A stretch of 64,000 nt of DNA, taken from the NCBI GenBank assembly GCA_011037195.1, contig JAAEAF010003075.1:96974-160973 (forward strand). The letters are read 5' to 3'. Shown piece after piece: positions 50,801 through 62,213 of this stretch. The position numbers and the translations under genes are program-made. Below the pieces are notes generated by a model that saw only the letters and a list, made by a program, of their open reading frames with translations, did no database searches and was not told the origin of the DNA. Each line of letters opens with the position of its first letter. The first letter of the stretch is position 1. The stretch comes from Triatoma infestans (taxonomy: Eukaryota > Arthropoda > Insecta > Hemiptera > Reduviidae).

Positions 50801-53800
50801 ATGGTTGAACACGAATGTATTTTTTTTAAGTACAAAAAAATATGACTAAGCTTCCTCTGACCTCTTGTCGAGAACAAGTTTAAACTTATTATGACTGAAC
50901 ACTTATCACAAACCTCACTTTATTTGTTTTATACAGTCTTTTTAGGAACTAAATCACACCATTTTAATTCTGACTTTAGAAAATAACAAATATCAGAAAA
51001 AAAATTTATGAGATCATTTTTTTATTTTCAATGTCATCTCTGATGCGATCTTTTCTTATCTTCCATAAAATTAATTCTAGACAACTTCTAGCATCTTCAC
51101 AACTATCATGACCACCGACATCAGATTGAATGTCTCTCTTTAAAATTGTATTCACTAAGGACTTTAAAGATCTTCTGAAAGGTAGGCCATATGCATGTGG
51201 AAATACAATTGCTGTATCCACGACGGTTGTGTGTATCATTCGTAGTGCTCTCAAGTCATTTTCAAGACCATGACCAACAAGGACAGTGTCGGCTGTTATA
51301 AAACCCATCAGATCATTTTGTACATCTTTCAACAGTTTTGTACCAGTTTTTCTGGATAAATCTTTGGCTGTTATCCCAGAAAATCTTGTATTATAATCGA
51401 TTATGAAATTTTCTGGACGCACAAAAGTATCATACACTAATCTTCCATCATGTGCCACTACACTGATTTTAGTCAACTCCAACCCGGTGGTTGTAAAACA
51501 CATTTCACAATCTAATGCATATATTCCAAAGTTTCCATCGCTAGGAGGTACTTTCTTTGGACGAGTACGTACATATCCATCATATGGTCCATTCCTGCCA
51601 GGATCAATACCGCTCCAGACGTGAAGTTTAGCTGTTGTACATCCTTTTGTGTTCTTCTTACCCTTACAGCAGCTATAGTAGGATTCTGTACCACCAGACT
51701 GAGGTCTCACTAGCTTACCCCAATGGTACATACAATGCTCTTGAGTCAAATACTCTCCATCAGTTGATATGAAAAAACTTTTTCCACATCGACCACATTT
51801 TTTTTCTTCACTTGTTTCTTTTTCAACCCTTTTTATTGGCGATTCTGTATATTTTTCAAATTGTTCTGAACCATTTTGTACAATTAATGAGGCATATACA
51901 GATTCATTCCTGGGTACAAATTCTTTAGCATTCACATCAAATGGTTTTGAAGCAGATTTGAATATCATAGCCCGTCCAGGATATAATTTACTTTCTACTG
52001 GATATCCAAGTAAAAAGAGATCCTCCGGGTGGAGTGTGTAATTCTTGATACATTTAAAGAGATCAGCATCGTTGAGATTTAATTTAGCATATTGTCGCAG
52101 CACAGTATGGCGTTGTTTTTTAGGTTTCTTCTTCAGAGGCGGTGAAGAATCTTCTTTACGCACTCTATTCTTCTTCTGCCTTCGGGAGAGTTGTTTATGA
52201 TTCCTCCCAGGGCTGTTATTCTCCTTATTCGCCTCACTTCCACTAGAGCTGCCACTCGTGCCACCAGGATCATCTACGACCATTAACTTATCAACATGCC
52301 ATCTTATATCAAGTAATAACCAAATATCTATATAATACAATTAAGAAATTTACCTCCTTTGTATTATTGACTGGCTTGAAAGTGGCTATGAATTATTGTA
52401 AAATTATTTTTGATGATTAAATGATACTTTAAAGAAAAATAAAATGGGTATTAAATAAAAGTAAATTTTCGCACATTCCCACATGAACAATAATAAAAAT
52501 TTTGAAGAAATTGATTTCCAGATTAATTTACATTTATTTGCAGATATTAACTTGACCTTTGTCCTTCAGCAAGTATGGCAATAGAAATTACTTCATTTTA
52601 GGCTGCTGTCACAATAATTTATTATTTTTTCAAATAATTAGGAACAAAATGAATAACGCCCAATTGCAATTAGACAAAAAAAAATTCTGTAGCAAGGAAT
52701 CATGCAAGGGCAAAGATTTAACAGCAGAGCCTCCTAGTCAGTCAATATTTAAGAAAGCCTGCAGAAGTAATAACTTCTCTATTTCATTTATCACTACTAA
52801 AGTACAAAATATATTATTAAAAAAAAAAAACAAAAAAAAAAAAACGAAACTGATACTAAACTCTGTGAATTTACTATAGAAATACTATGGTTTCATGCAT
52901 TTAATAACATTTAATACATGCGGATGAATATTATTTATATAAAACAGAAAATAGTACTGATCGGTTACTATTAATTTAATGATTTAAAATTCACATAATT
53001 GTTTTGTTAGTGCAATATACCCACACAGACAATGTGTTTATTATTTATACAGTCCTTAAAAATAAATGCTAAAAATAAAATTACGCAAAAAAGAAAATCT
53101 GATTTAAACGTAGGTAATTAATTATCCTAAACTTCTAAACATGCTTATATTTATATTCATTCCATTAGTTAAATAACAAGACAAAAACGAAATCTTTTTA
53201 ACACACGGATAATGTGCAATTTAAGAATTACTGATAAAATTGTTACCAACTGGAAATATATTAAATATAAAACTAACAAAACAGAACAGAATTTATCACC
53301 AATTTTCTCTGTTTACTTAACTTTATTAAAGCCATAGTAAATTAATTACACACTTTCTTCCTAGAAAGCATAGTTAATTACTTTAAAATAAAATTAACTC
53401 ATCAAAAATTAATTCTTGCAAGGGAAAATTATTTAGGTTACAATATTTAAAAATTATTCACATTCTGTCTCTGAAATTCATCAATAAACTATATGCTGTA
53501 CTAAATAAAAATTAATAACTTTCAATTTATTATAGCTTTTACAAAAACGTATAAACCGCCAGTTTCTTTCCACGCCCCGAACACGTGGCTGACAGAAATG
53601 AAAGTTTTAGTTTTCAATACGACTGTTATAGGTTTAGGCGCACATATCAGCATGCGACTGTTCATATACAAAAAACTAGTTCACTCTCAGCGGTAGAAGC
53701 TAATTTTTTTCACACAACACATAGGCACAATTACATTTGCGAGATCACTCGATTTTTTGTTTTGTTTATTTATTGATTATACGAATCATCAATATTTAAC

Positions 53801-54784
53801 ATTACATTAAATAAATGCTCTCACACCTGTTAAAGGCAATGAACATTGCTGACATGATTTTTTTTCTTTTAACTATACATAACTAATCAGAAAAAAAATT
53901 ACTAACCATCAGCACATGTTGCCAAAAACTTGCCATTAGCGCTGAAATCCATATCCATAATAGCACCACTGTGCCCTTTTAATGAAGTCAACAGCCATTC
54001 ATGTGAAAAGTTTTGCTTCCCCTCACGGTTCCACTTTTCCGTGCTCTGTTTCTTCTTAGGTGGCTTAATCGCAGAAGGCACAACTGGCTTTCGCTCTGCC
54101 TTCTGAGGTGGTGCATTATCTAGTTAGTAAAAAAAAAAAAAAATTAAAATTATAGCATCTTAACTGAAACTTTTTATTTGCATTAAACCTAAATTTATTT
54201 TAGATATATTTCTATGGAGAAACTCAGCTCGAGATTACAGTACAGCTAAAATCTGCCATTAAAAAAACAAACAAAAAAAAAACAAAAACAAAAAAAAAAC
54301 ATTAAAATAGATAAAAATTTAATTACAAAAAAAAAATATAACCTTCATACCCAAAAACAGTACGAAGTTAAGCTGATATGGAAATAAATACAAAGGACAA
54401 AAGTCCTGTCGAATGTAAACATGTAAGTGAAACCCTTAAATTTTCAACAACTTCAAAGTCAAGTTTCTATTTAATCAAATTTGATGGGAACCCGTATTTA
54501 TTTATTTATTTTTCTCTTAAAACTCTATTACTTGTCGGCAACATTGAACCATTCGCGTGAAAAAATAAAATTAATAAATTGAGGTTAGAACATTTTAACT
54601 ACTAGTTGTTTCATAAAAAAAACTTACTTTCTTGTTCACCCTTTTTATTATCCGACTGTTTCTTAAAGTACAGCTCATTAACTGTTATCCATGCGAGAAA
54701 AAGGGTAACGAATACTGGAAAATACCTCACTATTAAAGGAACTAGTGTTTTTTGAAGCACTCCGGATATATGTGACGAATCCAT
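41832..54784 (-). CDS. TBL2: Transducin beta-like protein 2 (ER membrane WD40 protein)
   Basis: Seven coding exons: 54628-54784, 53907-54119, 49479-49702, 49157-49343, 48197-48382, 46995-47180 and 41832-42052. All GT-AG with consistent phases, giving 457 residues (human 447). The N-terminus has one hydrophobic segment (VPLIVRYFPVFVTLFLAWIT) for membrane anchoring, then a basic linker. WD repeats follow: LKGHSGAIMDMDFSANGKFL with ATCAD, then ASLIRWSPDSKAFIYN, GMGIDQNGKYIMTCSSG, PDVKVWEV with RAFELTGH, and LSKDKTWKLYN. The C-terminus (KERLQNTIQEAETFLKSIG) matches the human tail. In mammals TBL2 is an ER protein that binds PERK and supports ATF4 translation under stress. Introns 2 and 6 are large and contain other gene-like sequences. 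Confidence 0.94.
43325..43482 (-). repeat. SINE-A copy 6
   Basis: Minus-strand copy with ttagctcagtggtaac-like head, B box gttcgaaacatcc (degenerate), and the body motif gcagtgcattgtggagaagg. It lies in TBL2 intron 6 and about 180 bp upstream of the plus-strand exon at 43662. Confidence 0.75.
43662..44960 (+). CDS. Unrecognised gene, two 3' exons, antisense in TBL2 intron 6
   Basis: Exon 43662-43745 follows a good acceptor (ttcttttacag) and ends at aaaag|gtatgt. Exon 44578-44960 follows tttttgaatag and ends at TAA. Phases agree (the 84-bp exon starts with 2 bases of a split codon and ends on 1; 383 bp then completes the frame). The protein part reads FCHSLFVPEQLPTLLSFIY, TNIPPVRKGTDSRIGLGFR, LGPNADFQVLFELGPQQ, then a polar tail with a D-run (VDDDDDDVN) and N-rich end. 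The first half looks well constrained, the tail loosely. I do not recognise the family. Upstream exons must lie further left and I could not find them, so this is partial. Confidence 0.6.
46432..46645 (-). repeat. SINE-A copy 7
   Basis: Read on the minus strand: gatttgctcgatggtagcgc (A box), gggttcaagacc (B-box-like), tgctgtttttagattttctcctcg, then the family body. In TBL2 intron 6. Confidence 0.75.
46852..46902. repeat. GA microsatellite
   Basis: About 50 bp of mostly gaga with a few interruptions, in TBL2 intron 6. Confidence 0.9.
50001..50050 (-). repeat. Repeat family A end fragment
   Basis: ctttctcttacttctagtaa followed by gtaagaggaagtattgtaat is the terminal part of family A in minus orientation. 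Only this end is recognisable. TBL2 intron 2. Confidence 0.6.
51006..52340 (-). CDS. REXO1-like: REXO1-type RNA exonuclease, intronless copy
   Basis: One uninterrupted frame of 444 codons inside TBL2 intron 2, same strand. Residues 1-80 are polar and basic (KKKPKKQR near 70-77). A REXO1-specific region follows (FKCIKNYTLHPEDLFLLGYP). Residues 182-240 form a Cys/His cluster (C182, C185, H202, C203, H206, C224, C225, C234, H240), likely zinc-binding. Residues 271-430 are a DEDDh 3'-5' exonuclease with D277 and E279 (YALDCEM), D362 (GLENDLRAL), H411 and D416 (GHDSCEDA). All catalytic residues are present. Family members trim RNA 3' ends. The match is to the C-terminal third of vertebrate REXO1. 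The start is uncertain: a Met at 52283 is a good alternative, and 5' exons cannot be excluded. An AATAAA on the minus strand lies about 80 bp after the stop. Confidence 0.88.
   Translation of the reverse strand: MYYIDIWLLLDIRWHVDKLMVVDDPGGTSGSSSGSEANKENNSPGRNHKQLSRRQKKNRVRKEDSSPPLKKKPKKQRHTVLRQYAKLNLNDADLFKCIKNYTLHPEDLFLLGYPVESKLYPGRAMIFKSASKPFDVNAKEFVPRNESVYASLIVQNGSEQFEKYTESPIKRVEKETSEEKKCGRCGKSFFISTDGEYLTQEHCMYHWGKLVRPQSGGTESYYSCCKGKKNTKGCTTAKLHVWSGIDPGRNGPYDGYVRTRPKKVPPSDGNFGIYALDCEMCFTTTGLELTKISVVAHDGRLVYDTFVRPENFIIDYNTRFSGITAKDLSRKTGTKLLKDVQNDLMGFITADTVLVGHGLENDLRALRMIHTTVVDTAIVFPHAYGLPFRRSLKSLVNTILKRDIQSDVGGHDSCEDARSCLELILWKIRKDRIRDDIENKKMIS
52820..52848. repeat. A-rich low-complexity run
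   Basis: Near-pure A run with few interruptions in TBL2 intron 2. It is not next to the 3' end of the REXO1-like frame (that end is at 51006), so it is not that copy's poly-A tail. Confidence 0.7.
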
Positions 54785-55210
54785 TTTCGTCAAAAGCACA
54801 CCAAACACTTTGTTTAAAAAACACAATAATTTAAAAACAAAAATTAAAAAAAAAAGAAGGAAAAAACCAGGTAACAAATTTAAGTTCTCAAACAAGACGG
54901 CGGGAAGACACTCTCTTCGACAAGGTACGAAGACATTATGAGTAGTTTGGTTGGATGCCGCTCCGGGTCGCTGTATACTTCCACGTTGTAACACCCACAA
55001 TCCATACGTCAGTATAGCTAGTTTACACGCCTGTGGCAGAACACTAACTGAGCTTTTCTACTGCAGCTGTCGCACTACTGTTACTACTGTATCGAAGTGG
55101 CCTACAATGAAAATCCCCCACTACTAAATAAAAAAGCGGAACATCGCTATTTCCAAGCATTCCTCTCCTTTTTATTAGTCAAACTTGCTGTTCTCCTTAG
55201 AGGTGACGTC
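54785..55210. promoter_or_regulatory. Probable TBL2 promoter and 5' UTR region
   Basis: Directly upstream of the TBL2 start codon the sequence becomes less AT-rich, with scattered CpG (ggcgggaag, gccgctccgggtcgc) and no repeat. This fits a promoter; no exact start site can be read. Confidence 0.45.
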
Positions 55211-57285
55211 ATGTTTTTATAGTTTGGGAATTATCTCACAAGCGTTCGGTGAATTACTTTAAATGGATGTTACCAAAAAGGGAACTTCTATCGCGCTATA
55301 TCTAAATAAACTGGAAATTTTTAATAAACGCTGATGCGAATGGAAATTATGGAGCTTTTTTCATTTGTCAATATTCAGTTCATAAAATCCAGTATAATCG
55401 GGGCACAAGCACATAGCATATCAAGGATTTTAATGTCAACCATTTCTGAAAGTAAGCCTAATGTTTCTTTTGCTGATTGAATAACAATACAAATATTTGA
55501 TTAATTCATAAAATCAGTCGTTAAATTCAAATATATGTAATTATTCGTTTAGTTTATTTACTTTCTCTTCAAGAAACAGGAAGTATTGCTGTGTAATTTT
55601 ATTAGTGATATTCTGCTTAGATGCCACCAATGCATCTGTTCTGAAATCGATTATTTCGGTAAAATTCCATCAACAGAAAGTGAGATGTTACTGGATGTTT
55701 TTATTTTTCAGTTTTTCGGAATTTTTCCCAAAATAACGATTTAACAATTTTTTAAGCTTTTATACTATCAACACCCATAAATACTACAACAACCATCATT
55801 TTTATTTGAAACATATTTGCTGGAAAATTAATTTTCGGAGGAAGTAGAAGAACATGTTTATTATGTTTATTGGATTTAAAAACTTTTAGAAAATATGATG
55901 GTTGGAATTAAGAGACAAAGTCTTAATATAATATGTATAAAATACTTTATTATACACAGTATCGAGCTTTTGACCTGGGAGCCAGATCATAATTTTTAGA
56001 AATGATCTACATCAATAGAAACAAAACATCTATCAATTTTAAAACAGATATTGCTGAAACGAATTTATTGAAATAATGACACCGCTTGTTTTCCAACACT
56101 GCTAAAATATGTAATATAACCTATCATCAAACTGTAACCTGCTATGTTGTTTTAATTTAATCTAGTTGTGTCATCTTCAGAATGACCTGGCAACCAAGTC
56201 GAACGCTCGATAATGTATATAAAGTGTTTTATACATATTATTTTAGGACTTTTTGTCTTTTAATTCCAACTATCATATTTTGTAGAAGAATAAGCTTACC
56301 TCTAAAATGCCACTTCATTATAGTGTACGATTCTAACACTTATTATAATTATAAAGTTATATTAAAAACATTGCCAGAATATCAAATTTGAAGAAAATCT
56401 GTTACAATGATTTTTTATATAAACGTATAATTTTTTTGAAACATTTTTCTCTAGAAACATTCATTTCTTAAGATCTGAAAGAATCTGGAGCTTTTTATTT
56501 CAAGGTTATTTGAGTTTGTCTAATGTTACTGGCAATATCTTTTGGACTACATATGCAATCACTTAAGTATATCTACATTGTGTGGATACATGTACTTTGA
56601 ACACATCTATATTTATGTTAAGACAACTGTTTGAAATTTCAAGTTAGGAAAGAAAATTTGGCAATTTTATAATTTGTATTAATTGCAATAAAAGAAACCA
56701 CCTCGTATAAATTAAAAAAAAAGTTATAGAGCATCATTTTCTTAGTACAAAATTAAACAGCTCGCGTGTTACATAGTCATCAGTTTATCTGCTAGTTTTT
56801 TTAGCAGGAAGGCTGTGGACAACTCGGATGACCTTGGAAGTGCTAGCCCACACGTATTCTACAAGATATACTTAATGAATACCACCTATTTCTAGGCCAT
56901 AATATAAACTATCGGCCTACTTTTAATTTGATTACTTAAATAGGTAATATATATATAAACAAAATAGTACTATAAATCCACGTGTTTCTTATTTAGAATA
57001 TCTTTAATACAGTATGAGTGGGAAAAAAAATGAATCATTTAGGTCAAGGATTCATAAAAACTGGGATAATGAAAATCTATGCATTTATATACTTTTTAGA
57101 AAATAAATTATTGATAAACGCTCGTATATCTTGTATTATTCTTTACAATTCTATTGTATAAATTTGTTAAATAAACTTGTTAATAAAAAATAAGTATAAC
57201 ATTAAGGGGGGGGAAGGTCATATGTCCATAAAAAGAAATCTCAGTTTCATTTCTTACAGATTTTTCAGAAATATTTTGTTAATAA
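55211..57285. other. AT-rich stretch with weak family-A traces
   Basis: No gene seen. 55558-55600 (tactttctcttcaagaaaca and ggaagtattgctgtg) and segments near 56430-56470 look like strongly decayed family-A sequence in minus orientation. Confidence 0.35.
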
Positions 57286-57444
57286 AAGAAATCTGTTGTG
57301 AAACAGTGACACGACTTATATAACAATATGAGGTATAACAATTCTAATTTAGTTCCTTCAAATTTAGTATCTTTATAAAACATTTAGTTTGCCTTGAATA
57401 TGAAGAACAGGAAAAAAAAAGAGTTTTAAATATGGTGACAGGTT

Positions 57445-57655
57445 TGATTATAGTAAGTAAAAGTAATGCCTATTTTTTCAGGCGGGCTTAACGTCCAACT
57501 ACCAAATTAGGTAAGCGTGGACGGAGGCGGCGGAAGCACCTACTTTACTATTAACATTTTTTAAAAGAATATAAAATTTAGCAGTTATTTGCGGGACTCG
57601 AACTGGGGATCTCCCAGTTACAAGCCCATGCTCATAACCACTTCACAAATAACCT
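57445..57655 (-). repeat. SINE-B copy 2
   Basis: Shares caggcgggcttaacgtccaa, ctaccaaattaggt, the cctactttacta run and the head (gggactcgaactggggatct on the plus strand) with the copy at 7250-7475. The tRNA-like head is at the right end. Confidence 0.75.
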
Positions 57656-57674
57656 CAGGAACAGGTTTACTTAT

Positions 57675-58800
57675 ATGCTTTATTTATATTCAGTGAAAGC
57701 TTTTAAAAATATGTGTAAGGCTAAGCGTACCCAGTATTATAAGGAAATTTGTTTTAAATTCGGTACTTGTAAGGATGCTAAAGAATTCTGGAATGCTATA
57801 AACTCTTTCAAAAAAAATAAATTCAACCTGGGAAATGAAGTTAGTACCAACGATTGGAAGTTGGGAGATGATCAAGTTGAAGTTACAAATAAGTATAAAT
57901 ATCTGGGAGCAGTTTTGACATCTCAATTAAGTTTTAGTAATCATCTTGAAGATAAACTATCCGTGACGAAATTTGGAATTTTAAACACATGGAAGACATT
58001 TATCAATAAAAAAAAGGTTCCGTTATCAGCAAAAGTGAAAGTGTTTCATGCAGCGATCAGAGCGGAAATTTGGGGCTTTAAAAGGTCTGATGCCGTTGAA
58101 AAATTAAACAGATTTTTTCTGAAGCGTTTGTTATTTGCTCCCAATTCTACCCCTGATTATGCATTGTTTTTAGAATCTGGCTTCACTGAAATTTTCTCAT
58201 ATCCTTTAAGGCTCTTTTGTAATTATTTAAATAAAGTTTGTCTGCTGATAGGCTTCCAAATAAATTAATGAAAGAAGTGATGTATAAAAAGATATTCTGG
58301 TTAAAAGATTGATTGCTATAGAAGAGAAGTATAATATAAATGTTAGGGTCTGCGGCAAGGAGATTTGGTAAAATGGCTGAAGGAGCTGCTGCCGCGCATT
58401 GAGGAAACCAACAAAAATAATTACTTGTCAAGAGCCTCAAATGCAAAATGTCATCTTTTATAAAAAAAACTTAACCTCTCATTAGGTGAAAACACATATT
58501 TTAGTGACAAGTATGATACAGATGTAATCAAGTGTTATTTTTAAAGCAAGAGCAGAAGCTGTAAATTTAAATTATAAACCATGGGATCTTAAAAAATTAT
58601 TAGGCTCTTCCCATTTGTGTTCACTGTGCAATTTGAAAGCAATAGAAAACTGCTTTCATTTTTTAAATATTTTAATAAAGAATTCTTAACTGAGGAGGAA
58701 CTGATTTCTGTATTAAATGGCCCTAACTGGCTGGCAATATATAACTATGTGTTATACGCCAAAAAATATAGAGATCTGCTGGTTTCAAGAATTTAATTAT
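57675..58800 (+). pseudogene. LINE relic with internal deletion
   Basis: The 197-codon frame joins a segment before the polymerase core (KAKRTQYYKEICFKFGTCKD, then KEFWNAINSFKKNK) directly to the segment after it (VEVTNKYKYLGAVLTSQLSF, KVKVFHAAIRAEIWGF). The catalytic centre is missing. Downstream in other frames a typical C-terminal Cys motif appears (CSLCNLKAIENCFHFL, about 58616-58665), then LISVLNGPNW-like sequence. It is a non-LTR element of a lineage with such a Cys motif (I, Vingi or Kiri-like); I cannot place it exactly. Confidence 0.7.
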
Positions 58801-59903
58801 TAAATTTCTTATTAAGGTATCACTCGCATATCTATCTTACATTAGGTTAAAATGCTTTAAAACCTATTAGTATTTAACTGTTAGAACTTTAAATAGTATA
58901 TCAATTAAATATAAATACAAGTATTATAAAAATATAAATATATCAAATAAAAATTATAGAAAACAAAAATTGTCAACACTGGCAGACGGAGATATTCCAT
59001 TGCCATGTTTTGTATATTAACTTTGTAAAAAACATATTTTTTTTTTAATAAATACACAATATTATTATATTATATGCTTTATGGATTTTTTTGTTTGCAG
59101 AGAATCGTTGACAAAACTTTTTTTTTTTAATAAAATATGAAAAATAAGTTAAGAAAACTATTCGGAAAAAGGATTACTTCCGATTAATAGATTTTCTTCA
59201 AACAGAATATTCTAGCATTGCACTTTAATGGTCTTTAATTTATTATACGTTTTAGAATATTGTAACATCATTACTGTCAGGGGATACATTAGAAGAAATC
59301 TTAGCGTTGCATCTTTCTCAGAACTGAACAAAAAATCTTCTTTACTTTGTTCTAAGAACTGTTCCTATAAGTGCACAGTTTGATGTACGAAGTTTTTAAA
59401 TTATTGGAGCCATTTTCAAAGGGGAAAAATATATCAATAAATTTGCAGTACCAGTTGAAAATCAAACGTATTTTAATATTTAAACTTCCTTTTTATTAGG
59501 CAAACTCAAAACGTGTATTTCCGGTGAAAACTCTGGAAATTTGATACTATAGCAATACTTTCTCTTTCAGCAGTAAGAGAAAATTGGAAAAAAAAAATAG
59601 ATTTATTTTTTGCATTTATCATAAATAAACATGATAAAAAAAAAAACGGATGTATTGTTTACATTATACAAAATTTTACACATGATTGATAACTTGATGC
59701 ATTAAGCCATGTGTATCAGTCAAGGACGTAAGTATTTCACGATACAAACTGGGTATATATTTTGCATATTTAATGTAATTGAAAAATTTCTGAACATGGG
59801 ATTCAATGATGCAGAAATATTCTTCTCTATAATTAATAGGTATAAAATTGAATGATATTCAAGAAAATATCGTGCAAATAAAGTAATAATAATAAAATAA
59901 AAA

Positions 59904-60785
59904 AATCTGGTGTGAAACACTCACACGACTTTCTCTTACTCTAATTAATACAATTTAATCAAGAAAGTTTCTTTAAAATTGTAATGTTACAACGGTTAGT
60001 GGTGCTTAAAAAAAGGATGGTGGTGATTTTACTTGTATTCCTGAGCAATCTTACGTGAAACGGTCTGTGTCAAAACTAAGAAAGCTTGTGCAAATTTAAA
60101 GTAACTTGACAGACCTCCAATGCCCCTCTAAGAGCAATTTTTTTTTTTTTAGAAAAATGTTTCAAATAAAAGAGATACGACTATATCTATGCCATAAGTA
60201 TAGTATGTTTAAAGAAACTCGTAACCGTTTTCGAGAAAAAAATTCCAAAAAACTTAAAATCGCTAAATCGATTTATTTCAAATTTTGATTTATATCAATT
60301 CCTCTGTGTATTAATATCATATTGATGGTAAAATCATATTATACTCAGGTAGTAGTACTTCAGAGGAAAACAGAACGTTACTGTAATTCCCCCAGAAGCC
60401 CCCTCCAAAAAAATTGGGAAAATGTTACAAAAAAAAAAATTATAGGATTTATTTATGTAGATAGTATACGAAGTTTAAAGAAAATTGTTGGAGGCATTTT
60501 CCAAAAAAAAAAAAAAAAACACCGAAAACTTGAAAAAAAAAATAAATCAGTAAAATAGGTTTTCCGGCTGATGGATTTCGCCCCGAAATCTTCGCGTCGA
60601 ATATAGTGGTAGTACACTAAATGGAATACCAAGTTTGAGCTACTTTGTTGAGATATTCTGTTAACACGTACACATACTGATATATTTTTTCGTATTCAGG
60701 GGACCCAAAAATTGCAAATCTTCTTATTCATGCGAACTTAAAAACATGTATTTCCGATAAAAACTCAATTACAAAAAAAAAAAAA
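59904..60785 (+). repeat. Repeat family A copy 4
   Basis: Starts aatctggtgtgaaacactca plus cacgactttctcttactct. The body is diverged and A-rich, and it ends near the segment gtatttccgataaaaactca. Confidence 0.7.
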
Positions 60786-60956
60786 ATTGGCAGAACTGTC
60801 ATCATTTAACAATCAAACTTTGCATTAATTTGAGTGTGTCATCAGTTGGTTATTTGTCGTTAACATAAAGATTAAAAGTATAGGCATTGTTCATTGCATT
60901 TTTGATTAAATCATAACATTTCAGCCAGAATGAAAAAGGAAACCAAACTCGCTTAC

Positions 60957-60990
60957 CCCTACTTTGCTTATTCTTCTTCTTTCTTGGCAT
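60957..60990 (-). other. Candidate first coding exon (MPRKKKNKQSR)
   Basis: On the minus strand, acaagATGCC opens a short basic peptide and runs into a good donor (ggggtaagc). No downstream exon was found and the peptide is too short to identify. It may be chance. Confidence 0.15.
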
Positions 60991-61564
60991 CTTGTAAATA
61001 ACCAAGCTGGACACACTTGTTGTTAACTGGTGGTGCAGTGGAAAACTGATATATCTAATGAAAAGTAAAAAAAAGAAAAGGGTCAAAATTCTGTGAAAAG
61101 GGGGGGGCAGGTATAAAGGTTTAATAGGATTTGTGTTAATTATATTAGAACGTTGACCTCCCTAAATGTTCAGCTTTTACAACCCTATTTGTTTGTCTCC
61201 TCAAGGAGATAATTCACTTACAATTTTATCTAACCAAATAGCAATTGGTATGTTTATCTAAGCCAATCATATGAAAGTAAAGCAAACAATATAAAGTTTA
61301 ATGTAACCTCTCCAAACAGACGTTGACATCTGTGTTGAAACTGGTCAAGAATATCACCAATATGCTTTTGCTACGGACGTGATAAAATCCCAGATGTTGA
61401 TAAATTTTCTTTACACTTGAGATTTTACTCATTTGCTCGCAACTCAATTGTAGAAGTAGTAGTTTAATACATATATCTACCCAAGGCAGACGTGAAATCC
61501 AGATGGAATACCAAACATGTTGAGTTTCGTGTGATTTTCACTTAGGTACTCCTCATCCCCGTCA

Positions 61565-62212
61565 GGAGATCTATTGTGATCGTGTAAAATTTTCGAATTG
61601 ATTTGAGTTTTCACCGGAAATACATGTTTTGAAATCCGCTGAGTATGAAAAAAATGTTTTTAACGAATGATCTGCGTGTATGTGTGAACAAGTTATAAAA
61701 CGAAAACTCGCCGGAAGTTTAAACTTGATATTCCGTTTATGTATCACCACCTAACATCAGCATCGGACACCACCTTTTAATCAAAATACGTACATCAATC
61801 GTAAGTGCATATTTACTGATTTACTGCATAATTTTTTTTTTTCGTTAAATTGCGAATTTCTTAGAAATGACCAGCAGCGATTTTCGTTAACGTTCATGTA
61901 CTATCTTCAAACATGTGATAGCTTTCCAGTAAAGTGTCACTTCAATACAATGTCTTGTTAAACACACCTATGGATATATTACGAGCATTATTAGAATTAC
62001 AAATTTGAAGAAAACTGGGGAAAAGGGTACAATGATTTTCTTAAACATGGAATGGAACGAATCACTTTTATTTTTTTTGAACATTTTTTCTGGAAGAATG
62101 ATTATATCTAGTTCTGAGGAACTTCTACGACGTTAAATTTCAAATGTTGTGTTTTCCTCAATATTATGGGCACCGTCTTCTGGATCTATCTTCTGTAATC
62201 ATTGATCGAAAC
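61565..62212 (-). repeat. Repeat family A copy 5, truncated
   Basis: Minus-orientation family sequence: ttgagttttcaccggaaata, ccgctgagtatg, then gaagtttaaacttgatattc. The signature start of the family is missing at the right end, which abuts copy 6. Confidence 0.6.
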
Positions 62213-62213
62213 C

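Larger units (their letters stand above)
57290..59600 (+). repeat. Repeat family A copy 3, interrupted by a SINE and a LINE
   Basis: aatctgttgtgaaacagtga at 57290 is the family start with changes. The family end (ttccggtgaaaactctggaa, then caatactttctctttcagca and gtaagagaaa) is at 59518-59585. Between them sit the SINE-B copy and LINE relic. The middle of the family is only partly recognisable, so the two ends could also be separate copies. Confidence 0.5.

Noticed and set aside
51403..52041. Plus frames of 73 and 90 codons
   Set aside because: Antisense shadows of the REXO1-like frame.
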